Assembly: GCA_024663395.1 (NCBI GenBank)
Contig: JANFAH010000004.1
Location: 2,108,001-2,172,000 of the forward strand
Length of the DNA: 64,000 bases
Source: Pisolithus tinctorius
Lineage: Eukaryota; Basidiomycota; Agaricomycetes; Boletales; Pisolithaceae
Direction: 5' to 3'
Positions within the stretch are counted from its first letter, which is position 1; every line of letters starts with the position of its first letter. Shown here piece after piece: positions 23,593 to 34,195 of this stretch. The translations under genes were made by a program, and so were the position numbers. The notes below the pieces were generated by a model. It was given only the letters and a program-made list of their open reading frames with translations. It was not told the DNA's origin and made no database searches.

Positions 23593-23844
23593 CGGGATCC
23601 TGGCACTAACAAATGCAGCTAAATCTTGTCCCCTCCAAGGACTCGATGCGTAGCTGAGGAATTAATAAAGTCGATGAAGGTGTTGTTGTTGCCAGTGATA
23701 TCCGAACAACAGATTACCGTAAGTTCCCAGGGCATTAGCTCAGAAGTCACAGCAGGCCAACTACAATATTTAAGCCCAAAAACGGTGATATATCGCCACA
23801 GAACTATTTTGACAAGCAGGTAAGATATAGGATCGGGAACAGAA

Positions 23845-24963
23845 TTACCCGTCGTCATCGAGTCTCCGGCTGGTAGTATTGGACAGTTCAGGAATTGGAG
23901 CTGCATTATAACTATCGGCGGTTGCTCGCCTACGAGATTGAAGTGACCGGCCGAATGGCGGTCCAAGCCCCATTGAAAACTGGCTTTCGTCTTCCGTAAC
24001 TCTACGGGTAGGAGTTCTTGGAGGTGGTCCTAGAGAGGGGGAACGCATTGCTATTGGAGACACCGGCAATGGAGAACTGGGTTGTCGAACGGAGACTGGC
24101 GACGGTGGAGCAATAAGCCCCTTTGGCGCACCAGAATTCGATTTTGCTGACCCTCCCCTCCAAAGTATACCAAACATAGACTTGAATAAGGACGAATTAA
24201 CTCGCGGCGAGCTTGAATTCGAGCCAGAGGAGCTGCCTACGCCCGTAAGAAAATCAATGAAATTTTATGAGGCAATAAAACCAATGAAGCTACCTGAGGT
24301 TGGGAGGGCATTGTCATTAGCACTGAGGCTGAGGAAGAGAAACAGAGGCACAAGCCACACGCAGACTCCAAAGAACGTCGCAATATCGGCGAACCCAGGT
24401 ATCTCTGTCGCCGGCCCACGGTGTCTAGAATAGCTATGCCGCACTTCGCGGGAAATTCGCGAAAAGTACAAAAACCACGTGAAATGATTGGCAACAGCGA
24501 GAATGCAAGAAGCGATGAAGGAGAATGACGATAATGATATGAGAGGCCATGCACTTGAGAAATTTTGCAGATATACCGCGTGACATAGGATTGAGAACAG
24601 CGTTTGTGGCAGAGGAAGCGAGTCAAAGATGTACAATGAAGCATGTAAAGCAATGACAAGCTAAAACGCGTCATGACTGATACGGATCATAAGAGTGAGG
24701 GATACCCACGTATGTGCCTCGCTGTCCAATCAACTTCGCCATCCGAGAATATTCTTCGATGAGCTCCGATATATAAAGCAGTCCGCTGGCTTGAGGCAGG
24801 CTCATCAGACGGTCTGCTCAAACGCTGGACAAGGTGTGCCCACCAAGGGAAAGTGTCATGAACAGGAATGCAGCTATCGAGCCCACATAACTGCACCAAT
24901 ACCTCAGGGATGTCCTAGTGGAAATTAGAACTGGACCCACCTGAGATGATGAAGCAACGTCAT
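23845..24963 (-). CDS. SVP26: ER-to-Golgi cargo adaptor Svp26 (TEX261 family)
   Basis: Svp26/Erv26 is a multi-pass early-Golgi protein that loads mannosyltransferases and other membrane cargo into COPII vesicles. Assembling four exons from 24963 gives MTLLHHLSYVGSIAAFLF, then LASGLLYISELIEEYSRM, the family hallmark, LFSILCHAVYLQNFSSAWP, and FADIATFFGVCVWLVPLFLF followed by LSLSANDNALPTSG. About four hydrophobic segments are visible. After an intron (acceptor near 24231) a cytosolic Ser/Pro/Arg-rich tail runs to the stop at 23845 (RRLDDDG). The first intron splits a serine codon after 23 nt of coding sequence. The long polar tail exceeds the animal homologue but is common in fungi. Confidence 0.9.
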
Positions 24964-25406
24964 CGGTCTTGGACAGACAGCCTCAGAGGAACGGAACGAA
25001 GTTGACGTTGATTAACTGACTACGCGACCAAGTGCATAGCTCAGGTACAAACAGAAGTAAATACCTCAGCCTGCATGCACGACGTTCATTACACGACAAC
25101 AAAATGACATAGACAGAAGATGGTGAAAGTGATGTAGAAGCACCACGCGGAGTAGTAGATAAGTCCTACGCGGTCAGGAACCTGCGCAATATTCGCCGAG
25201 AAGTTGCCGAGAAGTACAGCAAACCATGATTACATAAGGCAGGCTTCATACACGGATCACGTGACTACATTTGCAGCTGACCAAATATAGTCAAACTCAC
25301 ACTCGATGAGTCCCCGCTGGTCTGCCATACTACCGCCTACACCCTTTATGAAGCGATGAGCAACATGGAGAGTCAGTGAGCTGCACTACGTACACTTCAC
25401 CAGAGC
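24964..25406. promoter_or_regulatory. Divergent intergenic region SVP26/DID2
   Basis: This 443-bp region lies between divergent start codons and has no convincing coding signal. CACGTG (25258-25263, in ATCACGTGACT) is an E-box/bHLH-type site and the only motif that stands out. Confidence 0.4.
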
Positions 25407-26189
25407 ATGCTTATCCTGCCTCCAGAAACTCTGTTTCAGTTGAAAGTTCGCCTATTACCAGCACTGTAGTAGACTGGTGCTTATGGTACATTTTGCGCAG
25501 TTCACTGCGAAGACATTGAATCGGCAAGCAAAGAAGGCACAGAAGGACGAGAATGCGGAGAAAGCGCGACTGAAGAAGGCTGGTTGGAGCCTGCCTTCCA
25601 TGAAATCTGTACTGACAGGTCCGGAACATGCAATTCACAGGCACTTCAACAAGGGAACACCGAGGGCGCACGCATATATGCTTCCAATGCTATAAGGAAG
25701 AAGACTGAGTCTCTCAACCTGCTGCGTCTTGCTAGTCGAATAGATGCAGTTGCGAGCCGGGTGGAGACGGCAGTAACGATGAGACAAGTCACTGGTAACA
25801 TGACGTCCGTAGTAAAGGGCATGGATAAGGCAATGGACAACATGAATTTGGAGAGGGTGAGCACTAGCTATCCGCTGCAGATCTTGCCATGTTTCTTGAC
25901 ACGAATTCAGATCTCACTTGTGATGGACAAGTTCGAAGCCCAATTCTCAGACTTGGACGTGCAAACCTCCTACATGGAAGATGCCATGTCGAGCACAACA
26001 GCCGTCTCCACACCCCAAGACCAGATAGATCAGCTCTTACGGCAGACAGCTGAAGAAGCCAATATCGAATTGCAACATGACCTCGACTCCAAAGATCTAT
26101 CAGGGGTTGCAGACCTCAAAAGCGACAAGATCGGTGAGGAGGATGATAAATTAGCTGCAAGACTGAGGGCTCTCCGACCAGCCACGTAA
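25407..26189 (+). CDS. DID2: ESCRT-III-associated protein Did2 (CHMP1/Vps46)
   Basis: Did2/CHMP1 is a late ESCRT-III subunit on endosomes that recruits and stimulates Vps4 during multivesicular-body formation. The start at 25407 opens MLILPPETLFQLK; after a 5' intron it continues FTAKTLNRQAKKAQKDE, an unmistakable Did2 signature. The rest includes ALQQGNTEGARIYASNAIRK and a coiled-coil core. The C-terminal MIM1 helix DDKLAARLRALRPAT matches the Vps4-binding consensus. The intron between KARLKK and ALQQGN (25579-25640) only fits the reading frame with a GC donor. The last intron follows NLER (GTGAGC donor near 25858). The product is about 204 residues, the normal size. A second ESCRT-III gene, VPS60, lies 7 kb away. 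Confidence 0.93.
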
Positions 26190-26364
26190 TAATAGTCTAC
26201 CCTATTCCCATGACCGCGCGGTGGAAAGGCTGTATCATATCTCCTATCTGTAACAATGCAAAGGATGAATAAATTGCGACATAACAAAAGAACCCAACCA
26301 ATCAACAAAGGACATTACAGGTCGATGAATGTCATAAAGTCAATATTTACCGCAATGCCGGAAG

Positions 26365-29173
26365 CTATGCATCGTGATTTTCCACGAAGTACGCGAACTC
26401 GGCCAAGAGGCCCTTCCTTTCACGTTCACTAACTCCGGTATTAATAAGTAGTTTTTCAACTCGACTTAGGAGTCCGTTTGGGCCATCAAGTGAAATGATG
26501 TGAGCATCGTAGCGGCGAACATCTGGAGAAATTAAGACACAGGGTCAATAACCCCGCAAGGAAAAATGGACGAGAACAATTACACGTCTTGAATGCCTCG
26601 AAATCGGTCGCGGATAGGATATTTTCAAATGCTTTAGTGACATCCGAACCGTACGACCGACCGTTCGCCCGTATGTTCTCCCCTGCCATAAACAACCCAG
26701 GTATTACAGCTTCCTCGCGGACGCGTGAGGGTGCCCATGCCAAACCAAGCCCAAGATCCAGCGAACGTCCTTGGCCCTTGGCCTTTCGTTCTTGCTTCAG
26801 CAAGCTCATATCGAGGTCTCGTGAGGCCTGGCTTCGACCCTTGTAATGTTTCGGAGGCATGTCAAGCATCGGAGCCCAGGGTGAGTCAGTTGGTGCAGGG
26901 GGGAGGCGCCCAGTGTCGTCGCGGTAACATTGCCCCCCAATAGTACTGTTAGGTAGATTAGAAGAGTCGGGTAAAGGAGAGTGCGGTAAAGAAGCCGGGT
27001 GTTCAAAAGGGAATGCGCCATGTGACGCCTTCTGCGCACGTCTACCAGAAGCTCGGCCCCAGCTCGAAGACTGGCCAGGTGATGCATTAGAGCTCGCCCC
27101 CTTTTCAGTGGATTTCGAAGGTACCGAGGCGAACGATACCACAGATGTCTGACCAGTGTGGCTTGATATTAGATGGGGATGGACTGGAGAGTCGACACGA
27201 GCAGGTTGGCGAGTTGCCAATCGCGACTTCGTAGCCGGCGTCGAATCCGAGGACGTCGTACGTTCGAGGGGTAACTGGTTCTGGGAGCTTTTCTTTGCAG
27301 TCAGCGTAAGGAAGAATAGAAATTATAAATAAATTATGGATGCCTGACCGGTTAACCGTCGAACTGCTGTGGTTGAGTCCAGCGGACACAGGCCGCTCAA
27401 AGTCAAAGCTCCCCAATTTACTTCGAAGATTGCTCATATGGCGAGTCGGGGCGTTGCCATTAGGCAACCCCCCTCGTACACTCGGTTTATCAGGACCCGA
27501 CTCTCTTGTTTTGGAGAAATCCTTCCCGCGAAGGAATCTAGGGGTGAAACGACTGTGGTTGGCGGCAGGCTCGCTGCACGGCTCTGGGGGAGGCTTGAAA
27601 GTTGTCGAGGTACTGAAGTCTGCATGTGATTGCGACGTAGATGACAAAAGCTCTTCTCTGGGTACGCTCCTCGTTTTCCCTTGGGATATTTTGACTTTGC
27701 TCGAATCAACCTTCGGTGGAGTGGTACTGGGTCTCAAAGGAGTACTTGAATCTCCCGGTCGCTGTGGAGTAGGCGGGGTATGAATTATCTTTGGAATGGC
27801 GTGCACTGGACGTGGGGCTAAGAGTGGCAGCCCTCCGGTTTCGTCAGATATAGACTCCACAGTTGGGAGATGCTGGACACGAGGCCGTGTACCCCATAAA
27901 GACTCCATGCAGTCACTGGCGCTTGAGGAATATAAACGATGGCCACTAATAAGCGGGTTTACCAATGAGCTCTGAGAGATGGACTTTGCTGCCGAAGCAG
28001 GAGCCTGCAGAGTAGCATTCGGCCGAGGCTGCTCCCAGTCTCCACTCTGCTTTTCTTTCCCTTTGTTCGGCTTGATTGCGAATTCGATCGAAGGCCGCCT
28101 GTGCTTAGAAATATTGGGCTGGACAAAGATAAGCGAATGGATTAGGTAGAGTACGTCATTTCTACTTGCCTGGTCCTCCGCAAGTGCAACAGCGCTGTCA
28201 TGAGGTGTCTGATGTGCACCGACAGAATGACGCCTGCCATGAGACTGTACATGCGCAACAGGAAGGGGTAAATGACCAACAGACGATTTTGGAGTGTTGT
28301 GAGGAGAGTTCAAGCCAAACGATCGGCGGCGTGGGCTCGCTGAGAGAGGCAGTGGGTTCGATGGCACAGGGATTAAATGGCCGGACTGTTTTGGGCTAAA
28401 GGGTTGGTCACTATTTTTAGGGGTAGTAGGGCGGGAACCCAATCTCAACGACCGCCTACGAGAGGTAACGTTCCGTGAGGACTCGGATACCAGAGTCGAA
28501 GTTGATGCCTTGCGCTCAGAGGATAATGAGGCCGGGCGGCGAGCTGACCTAGACGATGATCGCCGTGTTAAGGTAATACCAAATAGTGTGTGGAGCCCTA
28601 ACTTCCGCTTAGTAGAGGAGGGTGTTTCTGATCGGGGCGGAAGTTGTTGTATATTGTCGTGTTCGCGGTTTTCGCTGTACTCATCATGATCCTGGTTTAG
28701 TTCGTGGGTATCAGCAGCATTTCCATGTCGTGAAGCATACTCCTGGCGCCCATTTATCGTTTTTCTCAAAGCGTCGGAGGGAAGAGGGGCTATCGTAGAG
28801 TGCGTAGCAGTCGTAGTAGATGATATGGGTCTGGACTGAGATCGGCCAATGGATTTGGTTGGGGACGACATGTAGCTCGACGGCGAAATGTTGGGGGGTA
28901 TATGTTCTGTTGAGAGACGCGGACGCCTTGAACTGAGAGACTGAGTCTGAGTGATAGATATGGCTTCGACCTTGGATAACATGGGTGGTGGAATGCTCGT
29001 TGGGGTGACGCTCTTTGAACGAGAGCGAGAACGGGAGCGAGAACGGAAAAATGCGTAGAACTAGGACGCCACAGGCATGAGATATATCAAGAATGGCTAT
29101 GCGGCTGAAAACGTACCTTGTATCCGGCCTTGGACGACTCTGCTGGGTCCGACCTCAAGGAGTTTTCAGTCAT
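26365..29173 (-). CDS. Large Ser/Pro/Arg-rich hypothetical protein with conserved C-terminal helices
   Basis: I do not recognise this family by name. The first exon (MTENSLRSDPAESSKAGYK from 29173) joins through an intron to FYAFFRSRSRSRSRSKSV, an RS dipeptide run. A long disordered region follows, rich in Ser, Pro and Arg (for example RRSSSRSARRPASLSSERK). The last 90 or so residues look folded: GRSYGSDVTKAFENILSATD, FEAFKT, then after an intron VRRYDAHIISLDGPNGLLSR and VEKLLINTGV, ending FAYFVENHDA at 26365. Several introns are needed (near 28130, 27300 and 26530). The pattern of a disordered body with a short helical C-terminal module suggests a signalling or polarity scaffold, but that is a guess. 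The frame and exon joins are consistent with a real gene. Confidence 0.68.
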
Positions 29174-29810
29174 GCTAGGTGGGGTATCCAGATGCGTCTT
29201 TGTGTATCACAAACAGAATTGCTGCATCAAGTGTTGCTTTACTAGGTCGTTTTCCAGAATCCTGTGCTCCGCCCGGACTCTGTATCCAGAAGTGTGACGC
29301 AACTAAACCTGGCAAAGCACGAGCTGTATGTCCGCACTTGGACACTACTGGCCCCAGGGAGCACAGCGTTTCGGTCGAGGGGGGAGCAAGATTGGACGAG
29401 GGATGGGAATTCGTATGGACGGACTTAGAGACACTACAACACGTGTTAGAAATGTGCTTGTCCAGAAGACGTGAACGTGTCTTGAATGTCAGCAATTCCA
29501 CAGGGCCATCAATAACTCGTTGAAGGGAATGGACGTGCCTTCGATTTGACCTGACTGCTAGCTGCCAGCCCCCGCACTAATACGACGAGCACAGCAACAC
29601 ACAAGGCAAGACGGCAACGGATCGTGGGAGTTGATGCATGACCATAACCCTAGTACAGGTTTCCCAACGTGGACTTGATAGGGTTTAAAGAATAATCACG
29701 CAATTGAGTCATTGAATGTTCGCCATCCTGCAGCCTTAATGTTGCCTTCGGAGATAAGAATCAAATAGCATGAACAGGCTGGATTCTTCTTGTGTTGCAA
29801 GACTTCATTA
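29174..29810. other. Divergent intergenic region, no gene seen
   Basis: These 637 bp lie between two divergent genes. Open frames on both strands (about 29179-29523) overlap one another, lack splice-linked conserved sequence and have no recognisable motifs. I treat the region as promoters plus leaders. CACGTG occurs near 29440. Confidence 0.4.
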
Positions 29811-31592
29811 ATGTTTTCGAGGTCAAGAATATTGGCTTCCGTACTCCGTCGACCTAGGCAGCTTGAATCATACCAACTGCGGTGGTCATCCCATTGTGCA
29901 ACACCGCCCCAACCGTCGTTTCCATGTGTAGACGCGCACGCCGCCCGTGAGACCCGTCTCATCGCGGAATCGGCGTCTCGCTCTCCTGGAGCAGCTTCCC
30001 GCCCCTCTGAAGACAGCGGCCCTGAACCCCCGTATGCCCGGCCGAATCCACTGTCATATAATGTGTACCACCATCCACGTCCGTTCCCGTTGACATATTC
30101 GGCGTCTCTTCCATCCTTCGACATCGCGTACGAGACGTGGGGCACCTTGTCACCAACTCGCGATAATGTTATTCTTCTCCATACAGGCTTATCCGCTTCG
30201 TCACACGCGGCCTCTACATCCTTAAATCCGTCGCCAGGTTGGTGGGAAAAATTCATTGGACCAGGTCGTGCATTAGATACCAGCCAGTTTTTCGTCATCT
30301 GTTCTAATGTACTTGGGGGGTGTTATGGCTCAACCGGTCCATCGTCCATCGACCCAACCACGGGGCAGCGCTATGCAACCCGCTTCCCCATCTTGTCTAT
30401 ATTCGACATGGTAAAGGCACAATTTGCACTCTTGGATCACCTCGGTGTGGATCATCTGTACGCTAGTGTCGGCTCTTCTATGGGGGCGATGCAAAGTCTT
30501 GCGGCCGGTTGGCTCTTTCCACACCGAGTTGGCAAGATCGTCAGCATAAGTGGCACAGCCAGGAGCAGTCCAGGAAGTATTGCCATGCGCTACGCTCAGA
30601 GGAGTGGTACGCATCTCCCTCTTTTTGCTGCTCTGGACACAGATTTAGCTGCGTCTAGTACTCATGGCAGATCCGAACTGGAACAACGGGTTCTACTATG
30701 ATGGCCTGCCTCCCCACACTGGAATGAAGCTCGCTCGTCGTGAGTCTAAATCCACAGACTTCTCGCAGCTGTATCCTAACCACTCTCAGAGATCGCCACT
30801 ATCACATACAGATCAGGCCCCGAATGGGACTTGCGTTTCGGCCGAAAACTGCATGATACTGGCTTGGCAGACGAATCTCAAAAGACGCCCAAACTCTGTC
30901 CCGAGTTCTTGATTGAGACCTACCTCGACCACCAGGTATACGCATTTGTTCCATCAGTTATTATTCTTTACTGGATTCTGACCGTTGTCGTTCTCGGTGT
31001 TTGTAGGGGGAGCAATTCTGTCTCAAGTACGATGCCAACTCCCTCCTGTACGTGTCGAAAGCGATGGACTTGTTTGACCTGACATTACCGGCTATCAAAC
31101 AACTCGGGTTATCTCCTGCCCAGAAAACCGCTTCGCAACCTACACCATCTCCAGAGCAGGCTCAGACCATGGCCCTCTTGAAGTCACATCCACCTCCAGC
31201 CAATCCCCCACCTCACTTGCCTGACTTGGCCGAAGGAGTCCGCCCTTTAGCATCAATACCAACCCTTGTGCTTGGCGTACAGAGCGATATCCTCTTTCCG
31301 GTGGAGCAGCAACGCGAAGTTGTGGATGCCTTGAGGATGGCCGGAAACTGGCGAGTTAGCTACTTCGAGCTCGGAGGAGTATGGGGTCACGACACGTTCC
31401 TGTAAGTGTGCCATTTCGCTTGAATTAGCCGGAACACAACAAGGCCGGGGCGCATTGCTTGCCCTAGCAATGATCGATTCCGCATTTCTTCACGTTCTAC
31501 ATGACCTCGCTGGGCGATACTTATTTGAGCTCTCTATTTATAGGCTTGACGTTCTTAACGTTGGAGGAGCGGTCAGAGGCTTTTTGAGTTGA
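29811..31592 (+). CDS. MetX-family acyltransferase, CysA/Cys2 type (serine O-acyltransferase, mitochondrial)
   Basis: This alpha/beta-hydrolase belongs to the homoserine/serine O-acyltransferase family of sulfur amino-acid synthesis. The first ATG of the frame, 29811, gives [20 protein letters not shown], a good mitochondrial presequence. The body shows [35 protein letters not shown], and [14 protein letters not shown]. The nucleophile elbow is GSSMGAMQS (Ser about residue 223). The acid and base of the triad are in [10 protein letters not shown] and GHDTFL. Introns lie near 30610, 30740, 30930 and 31403. The block pattern resembles Aspergillus CysA and fission-yeast Cys2, which acylate serine, more than yeast Met2. 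Substrate (serine or homoserine) and donor (acetyl- or succinyl-CoA) cannot be read from sequence alone. The gene ends [13 protein letters not shown]. Confidence 0.88.
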
Positions 31593-32186
31593 GTCGGACG
31601 TGCATCCTTCTAGCTCCTGTATAAATATCACTTCTTGCACATACAATGGATAATTTAACCGCCCAGACTCTGGACCTCCGCCGAGATCATTGCAACTTGT
31701 TACTGTGACCATCACCATGACATTACGTGAAAGTTGGACCATGACAGTGGACGTACTTGCTTCAAATATCATACTAACCCCTAGCAAGCCATGCAGAAGT
31801 CCACACCCCAACCGGTTCGATGGGTTTGGTGCTCTTCTTATTAGGAAGCAGTTTTAAGTCAAGACGGGAGTTCGTGTCCGAAATACAAAGCAATGAAACT
31901 CTGAGCTCGCGTCCATCTTGGTGTCGGGTTCTCACTTCGGCTTGGTCCACTTCAACTTCAAGTCGCCATAACATCCAGCAAAAAATCACGCATGGTTTGC
32001 GGAGGTTCATCGCCAAAATACACTTCTTTACGATACTACGTAGAGCGGGGAAACTCGTCTTTGATGGAGAGTGAGAGTATATAACCTTTTAGGACTTGCT
32101 CGAGATCATGCGAGAATGCAACCACGGCTTCACCCATTTTCCTGCGATGCTCACCCGGCAACGAGAATACAGGAAGGGAAAAACAT
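31593..32186. other. Gene-poor stretch with protein-like minus-strand fragments
   Basis: No complete gene is visible. On the minus strand, 32150-32060 reads MGEAVVAFSHDLEQVLKG and about 32032-31958 reads YRKEVYFGDEPPQTM followed by RDFLLDVMAT and a stop. A TAG codon lies between the two pieces; a GT-AG join in matching phase is only possible with a weak donor (GTCCTAA). These may be the 3' end of an unrecognised gene or its remains, upstream-interrupted by the transposon at 32189. Confidence 0.3.
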
Positions 32187-32188
32187 TA

Positions 32189-32271
32189 CAGCGACCTTCA
32201 TATCGATAGACCAGGATTGACCGAAACTCACAATAGTGCTTTTATTTAGTTTTAGAATGCAGCCAAACAAA
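32189..32271 (+). repeat. Left terminal inverted repeat
   Basis: This 83-bp repeat starts CAGCGACCTTCATATCGATA and pairs with 32676-32758. It includes the internal block CTTTTATTTAGTTTT, identical in both copies. Confidence 0.9.
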
Positions 32272-32298
32272 TACATGGATCATGTGCCCGATGTGATA

Positions 32299-32544
32299 CT
32301 ATAATGGTAGGAGGAGCGGATGCTGTGCTGGAGTTTTGCTACGAGGACGTCCATGTTCGAGGGGTTTCTTTGCCACAGAACCTGTGAGATGTGACAGGCG
32401 AAGGACATGGTTGACTGTGCGCTGGCTGGCACCAGTGACCCGAGCAATCACTCCTGAGCTTATGCAAGTAGACATCCTCACCCACCCCTCCTTCACAGCA
32501 TCAGAGATATGGCGTCGGTTTCCAGGGACGCTAGGTACTGCCAA
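32299..32544 (-). pseudogene. Transposase N-terminal HTH remnant
   Basis: A minus-strand open frame without an ATG reads SSGVIARVTGASQRTVNHVL, then RLSHLTGSVAKKPLEHGRPR. This is the helix-turn-helix layout plus GRPR-type hook found at the N-terminus of basidiomycete Tc1/mariner-like DDE transposases. It stops after about 80 codons and no catalytic aspartates follow. It is a relic left by internal deletion. Confidence 0.7.
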
Positions 32545-32616
32545 TCAGTGAGGGAGATTGAATCGTGCTCACCACTACCGTAGTCTGTCAATACATGAAG
32601 CAGAGCAGAGCACCCC

Positions 32617-32675
32617 AGTAATACAAAGAAGGGATAGCACGCGCCCAGTAATGCAAATAAGGGATGGCACGCGCC
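32617..32675 (+). repeat. Tandem 30-bp direct repeat inside the element
   Basis: Two head-to-tail copies begin AGTAATACAAAGAAGGGATA (32617) and AGTAATGCAAATAAGGGATG (32647), with about four differences over the unit. They lie just inside the right terminal repeat, where transposase sub-terminal binding sites are often found; that role is inference. Confidence 0.75.
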
Positions 32676-32758
32676 TTTATTTGGCTACATTCCAAAACTA
32701 AATAAAAGCGCTGTTGTGAGTTTTGGTCAATTCCGGTCTATCATTATGAAGGTCGCTG
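32676..32758 (-). repeat. Right terminal inverted repeat
   Basis: This is the 83-bp inverted partner of 32189-32271. Nine of the ten differences between the two copies are transitions, pointing to age or to methylation/RIP-like decay. Confidence 0.9.
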
Positions 32759-32761
32759 TAT

Positions 32762-33218
32762 ATACAGTCATCGTTGTGGAAACAATGATTGCGTTGAATA
32801 AGCCGTAAACAATCTGATCGCCTTTGATAGTGACAACGTCGTTCTTTGCTAAGACAAGTCACTGTGGAATCCTGACGTGTGTCGAATATAATGGCAAAGA
32901 TTTCTCCAGAATTACCGGACGTCAGCGAGACCGTGATGATGTCGAGAGGATGAAGAGGGGCGAGTACCTGAAGTCCGAGTACTTGACGTGGTTGAGTAAC
33001 AGAAGCTGCTCCGAGATACAGGTTTGATCGTCCACGATGTTGGAGTGATAGAGCGTCGTCTCGTTGGATGCGACGGGCGGTCCGCTTTCGGAGTGCTGGC
33101 CAGTAAGCCCCTGTGGGATGACCTTATTTGTCGAGTCATCTCCGAATCGGGAGGCGGTTCGGGCCGGGAGTGAACGCACTTGGAAACGGCTAGTGTTGTT
33201 AGCTATCGACCCAGTCAA
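32762..33218 (-). other. Protein-like minus-strand segment, unrecognised (possible interrupted gene)
   Basis: Two adjoining frames look protein-like. The first (33218 to about 32960) reads SNETTLYHSNIVDDQTCISE then QLLLLNHVKYSDF. The second, offset by two bases after a GTACTC repeat, reads PLDIITVSLTSGNSGEIFAI then IFDTRQDSTVTCLSK and, after a possible acceptor CTTAG, VVTIKGDQIVYGLFNAIIV up to the transposon edge. No in-frame ATG is found before VPS60 begins on the other strand at 33224. It may be the 5' part of a gene broken by the element, continuing at 32150-31958, or a gene with the element in an intron. I do not recognise the family. Confidence 0.28.
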
Positions 33219-33223
33219 CCACG

Positions 33224-34118
33224 ATGAACAGGATATTTGGCTCTTCTGCTGGGAAGAAGCCGAAGCCGACGCTCCAAGACGCCATCAGTTCTGTAAGCCA
33301 GAACCAATGTCATTTTCGAGGACCAGGTTCATTGTCCTACAGACGGACACACGCATAGCTTCCATTGAGGTCAAGATCAAGAAACTCGATGGCGAGCTCA
33401 TGCGTTACAAGGAACAGATGAGCAAGATGAGAAATGGTCCCGGGAAGGTATCCATGACTCCAGGCTTATTTGAGGTTGACATACACTCACGCGCACCGTA
33501 GAATGCCATCCAGCAACGTGCACTGCGTGTATTACAGCAGAAGAAGATGTATGAGTCGCAGATGAATCAGCTTGCTCAGCAGACCTTCAACATGGAATCT
33601 GCGGCATTGGCTACAGAGAACCTTCGGAACACGATGGCGACAGTCGATGCTATGAAGACTGCCAATAAGGAGCTACGAAAACAATATGGGAAGGTCGATA
33701 TAAATAAGATAGAAGTAATATCTCCTTCCCTCGTCTCTTCTTCGTACGCTAATGCAAGGCAGGACATGCACTACGAGCTGGAAGACCTAGTAGAGCAGGC
33801 TAACGAAATACAGGAGTCGCTAGCACGCTCTTATGCCGTGCCTGATATGATTGACGAGGCTGATCTTGAGGCAGGTAAGCACTTCAGTGGAGACGCAGAA
33901 ACCATCGTCACCCCGATTGGCACAGAATTGGATGCCCTCCAAATTGAGGACGATGAGGAAGGCGGATCGTATTTAACTGATCTCAATAAAGTCCCTGACT
34001 TCGTAGACGAACCGCCAATGGAACGAACGGAGGTAATTGTACTTGCCATGTACCCACGACGCTAAACTGACGTATGTGACAGCCTGTAGCTAAGGAAGCC
34101 GTGAAGACGACAGAGTAG
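33224..34118 (+). CDS. VPS60: ESCRT-III-associated protein Vps60 (CHMP5)
   Basis: Vps60/CHMP5 acts late on ESCRT-III filaments at endosomes and binds the Vps4 cofactor Vta1. It opens MNRIFGSSAGKKPKPTLQDA, the CHMP5 N-terminus. The core reads RIASIEVKIKKLDGELMRYK, ALRVLQQKKMYESQMNQLAQ, and YGKVDINKIE. The acidic C-terminus includes YLTDLNKVPDFVDEPPMERT and ends VAKEAVKTTE at 34118. Introns are short: donor GTAAGC near 33290, one before the residues NAIQQR, one after NKIE, one after DLEA and one before the last 12 codons. All phases close. The upstream region toward the transposon is unusual in holding unrecognised protein-like sequence on the opposite strand. Confidence 0.93.
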
Positions 34119-34195
34119 CCATCATTGCATCACAACCCCATTTCTGTATCTTGATATCTAGCACGTCGAGTACGTATCTGATGTAACACAAGCAC

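Larger units (their letters stand above)
32187..32760. mobile_element. Short Tc1/mariner-like element with 83-bp terminal inverted repeats
   Basis: The element spans 32189-32758 (570 bp) and is bordered on both sides by the dinucleotide TA (32187-32188 and 32759-32760), the target duplication of the Tc1/mariner superfamily. Both ends begin CAGCGACCTTCATA and match as inverted repeats for 83 bp with 10 differences by eye. The inside keeps only a piece of a transposase helix-turn-helix region on the minus strand and a tandem 30-bp repeat. No DDE catalytic domain remains, so it is non-autonomous. The superfamily call rests on the TA duplication plus the HTH remnant. Confidence 0.87.

Noticed and set aside
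29179..29523. Plus- and minus-strand frames in the 29.2-29.5 kb gap
   Set aside because: They mirror each other over a divergent promoter region and show no recognisable protein sequence or splice links.
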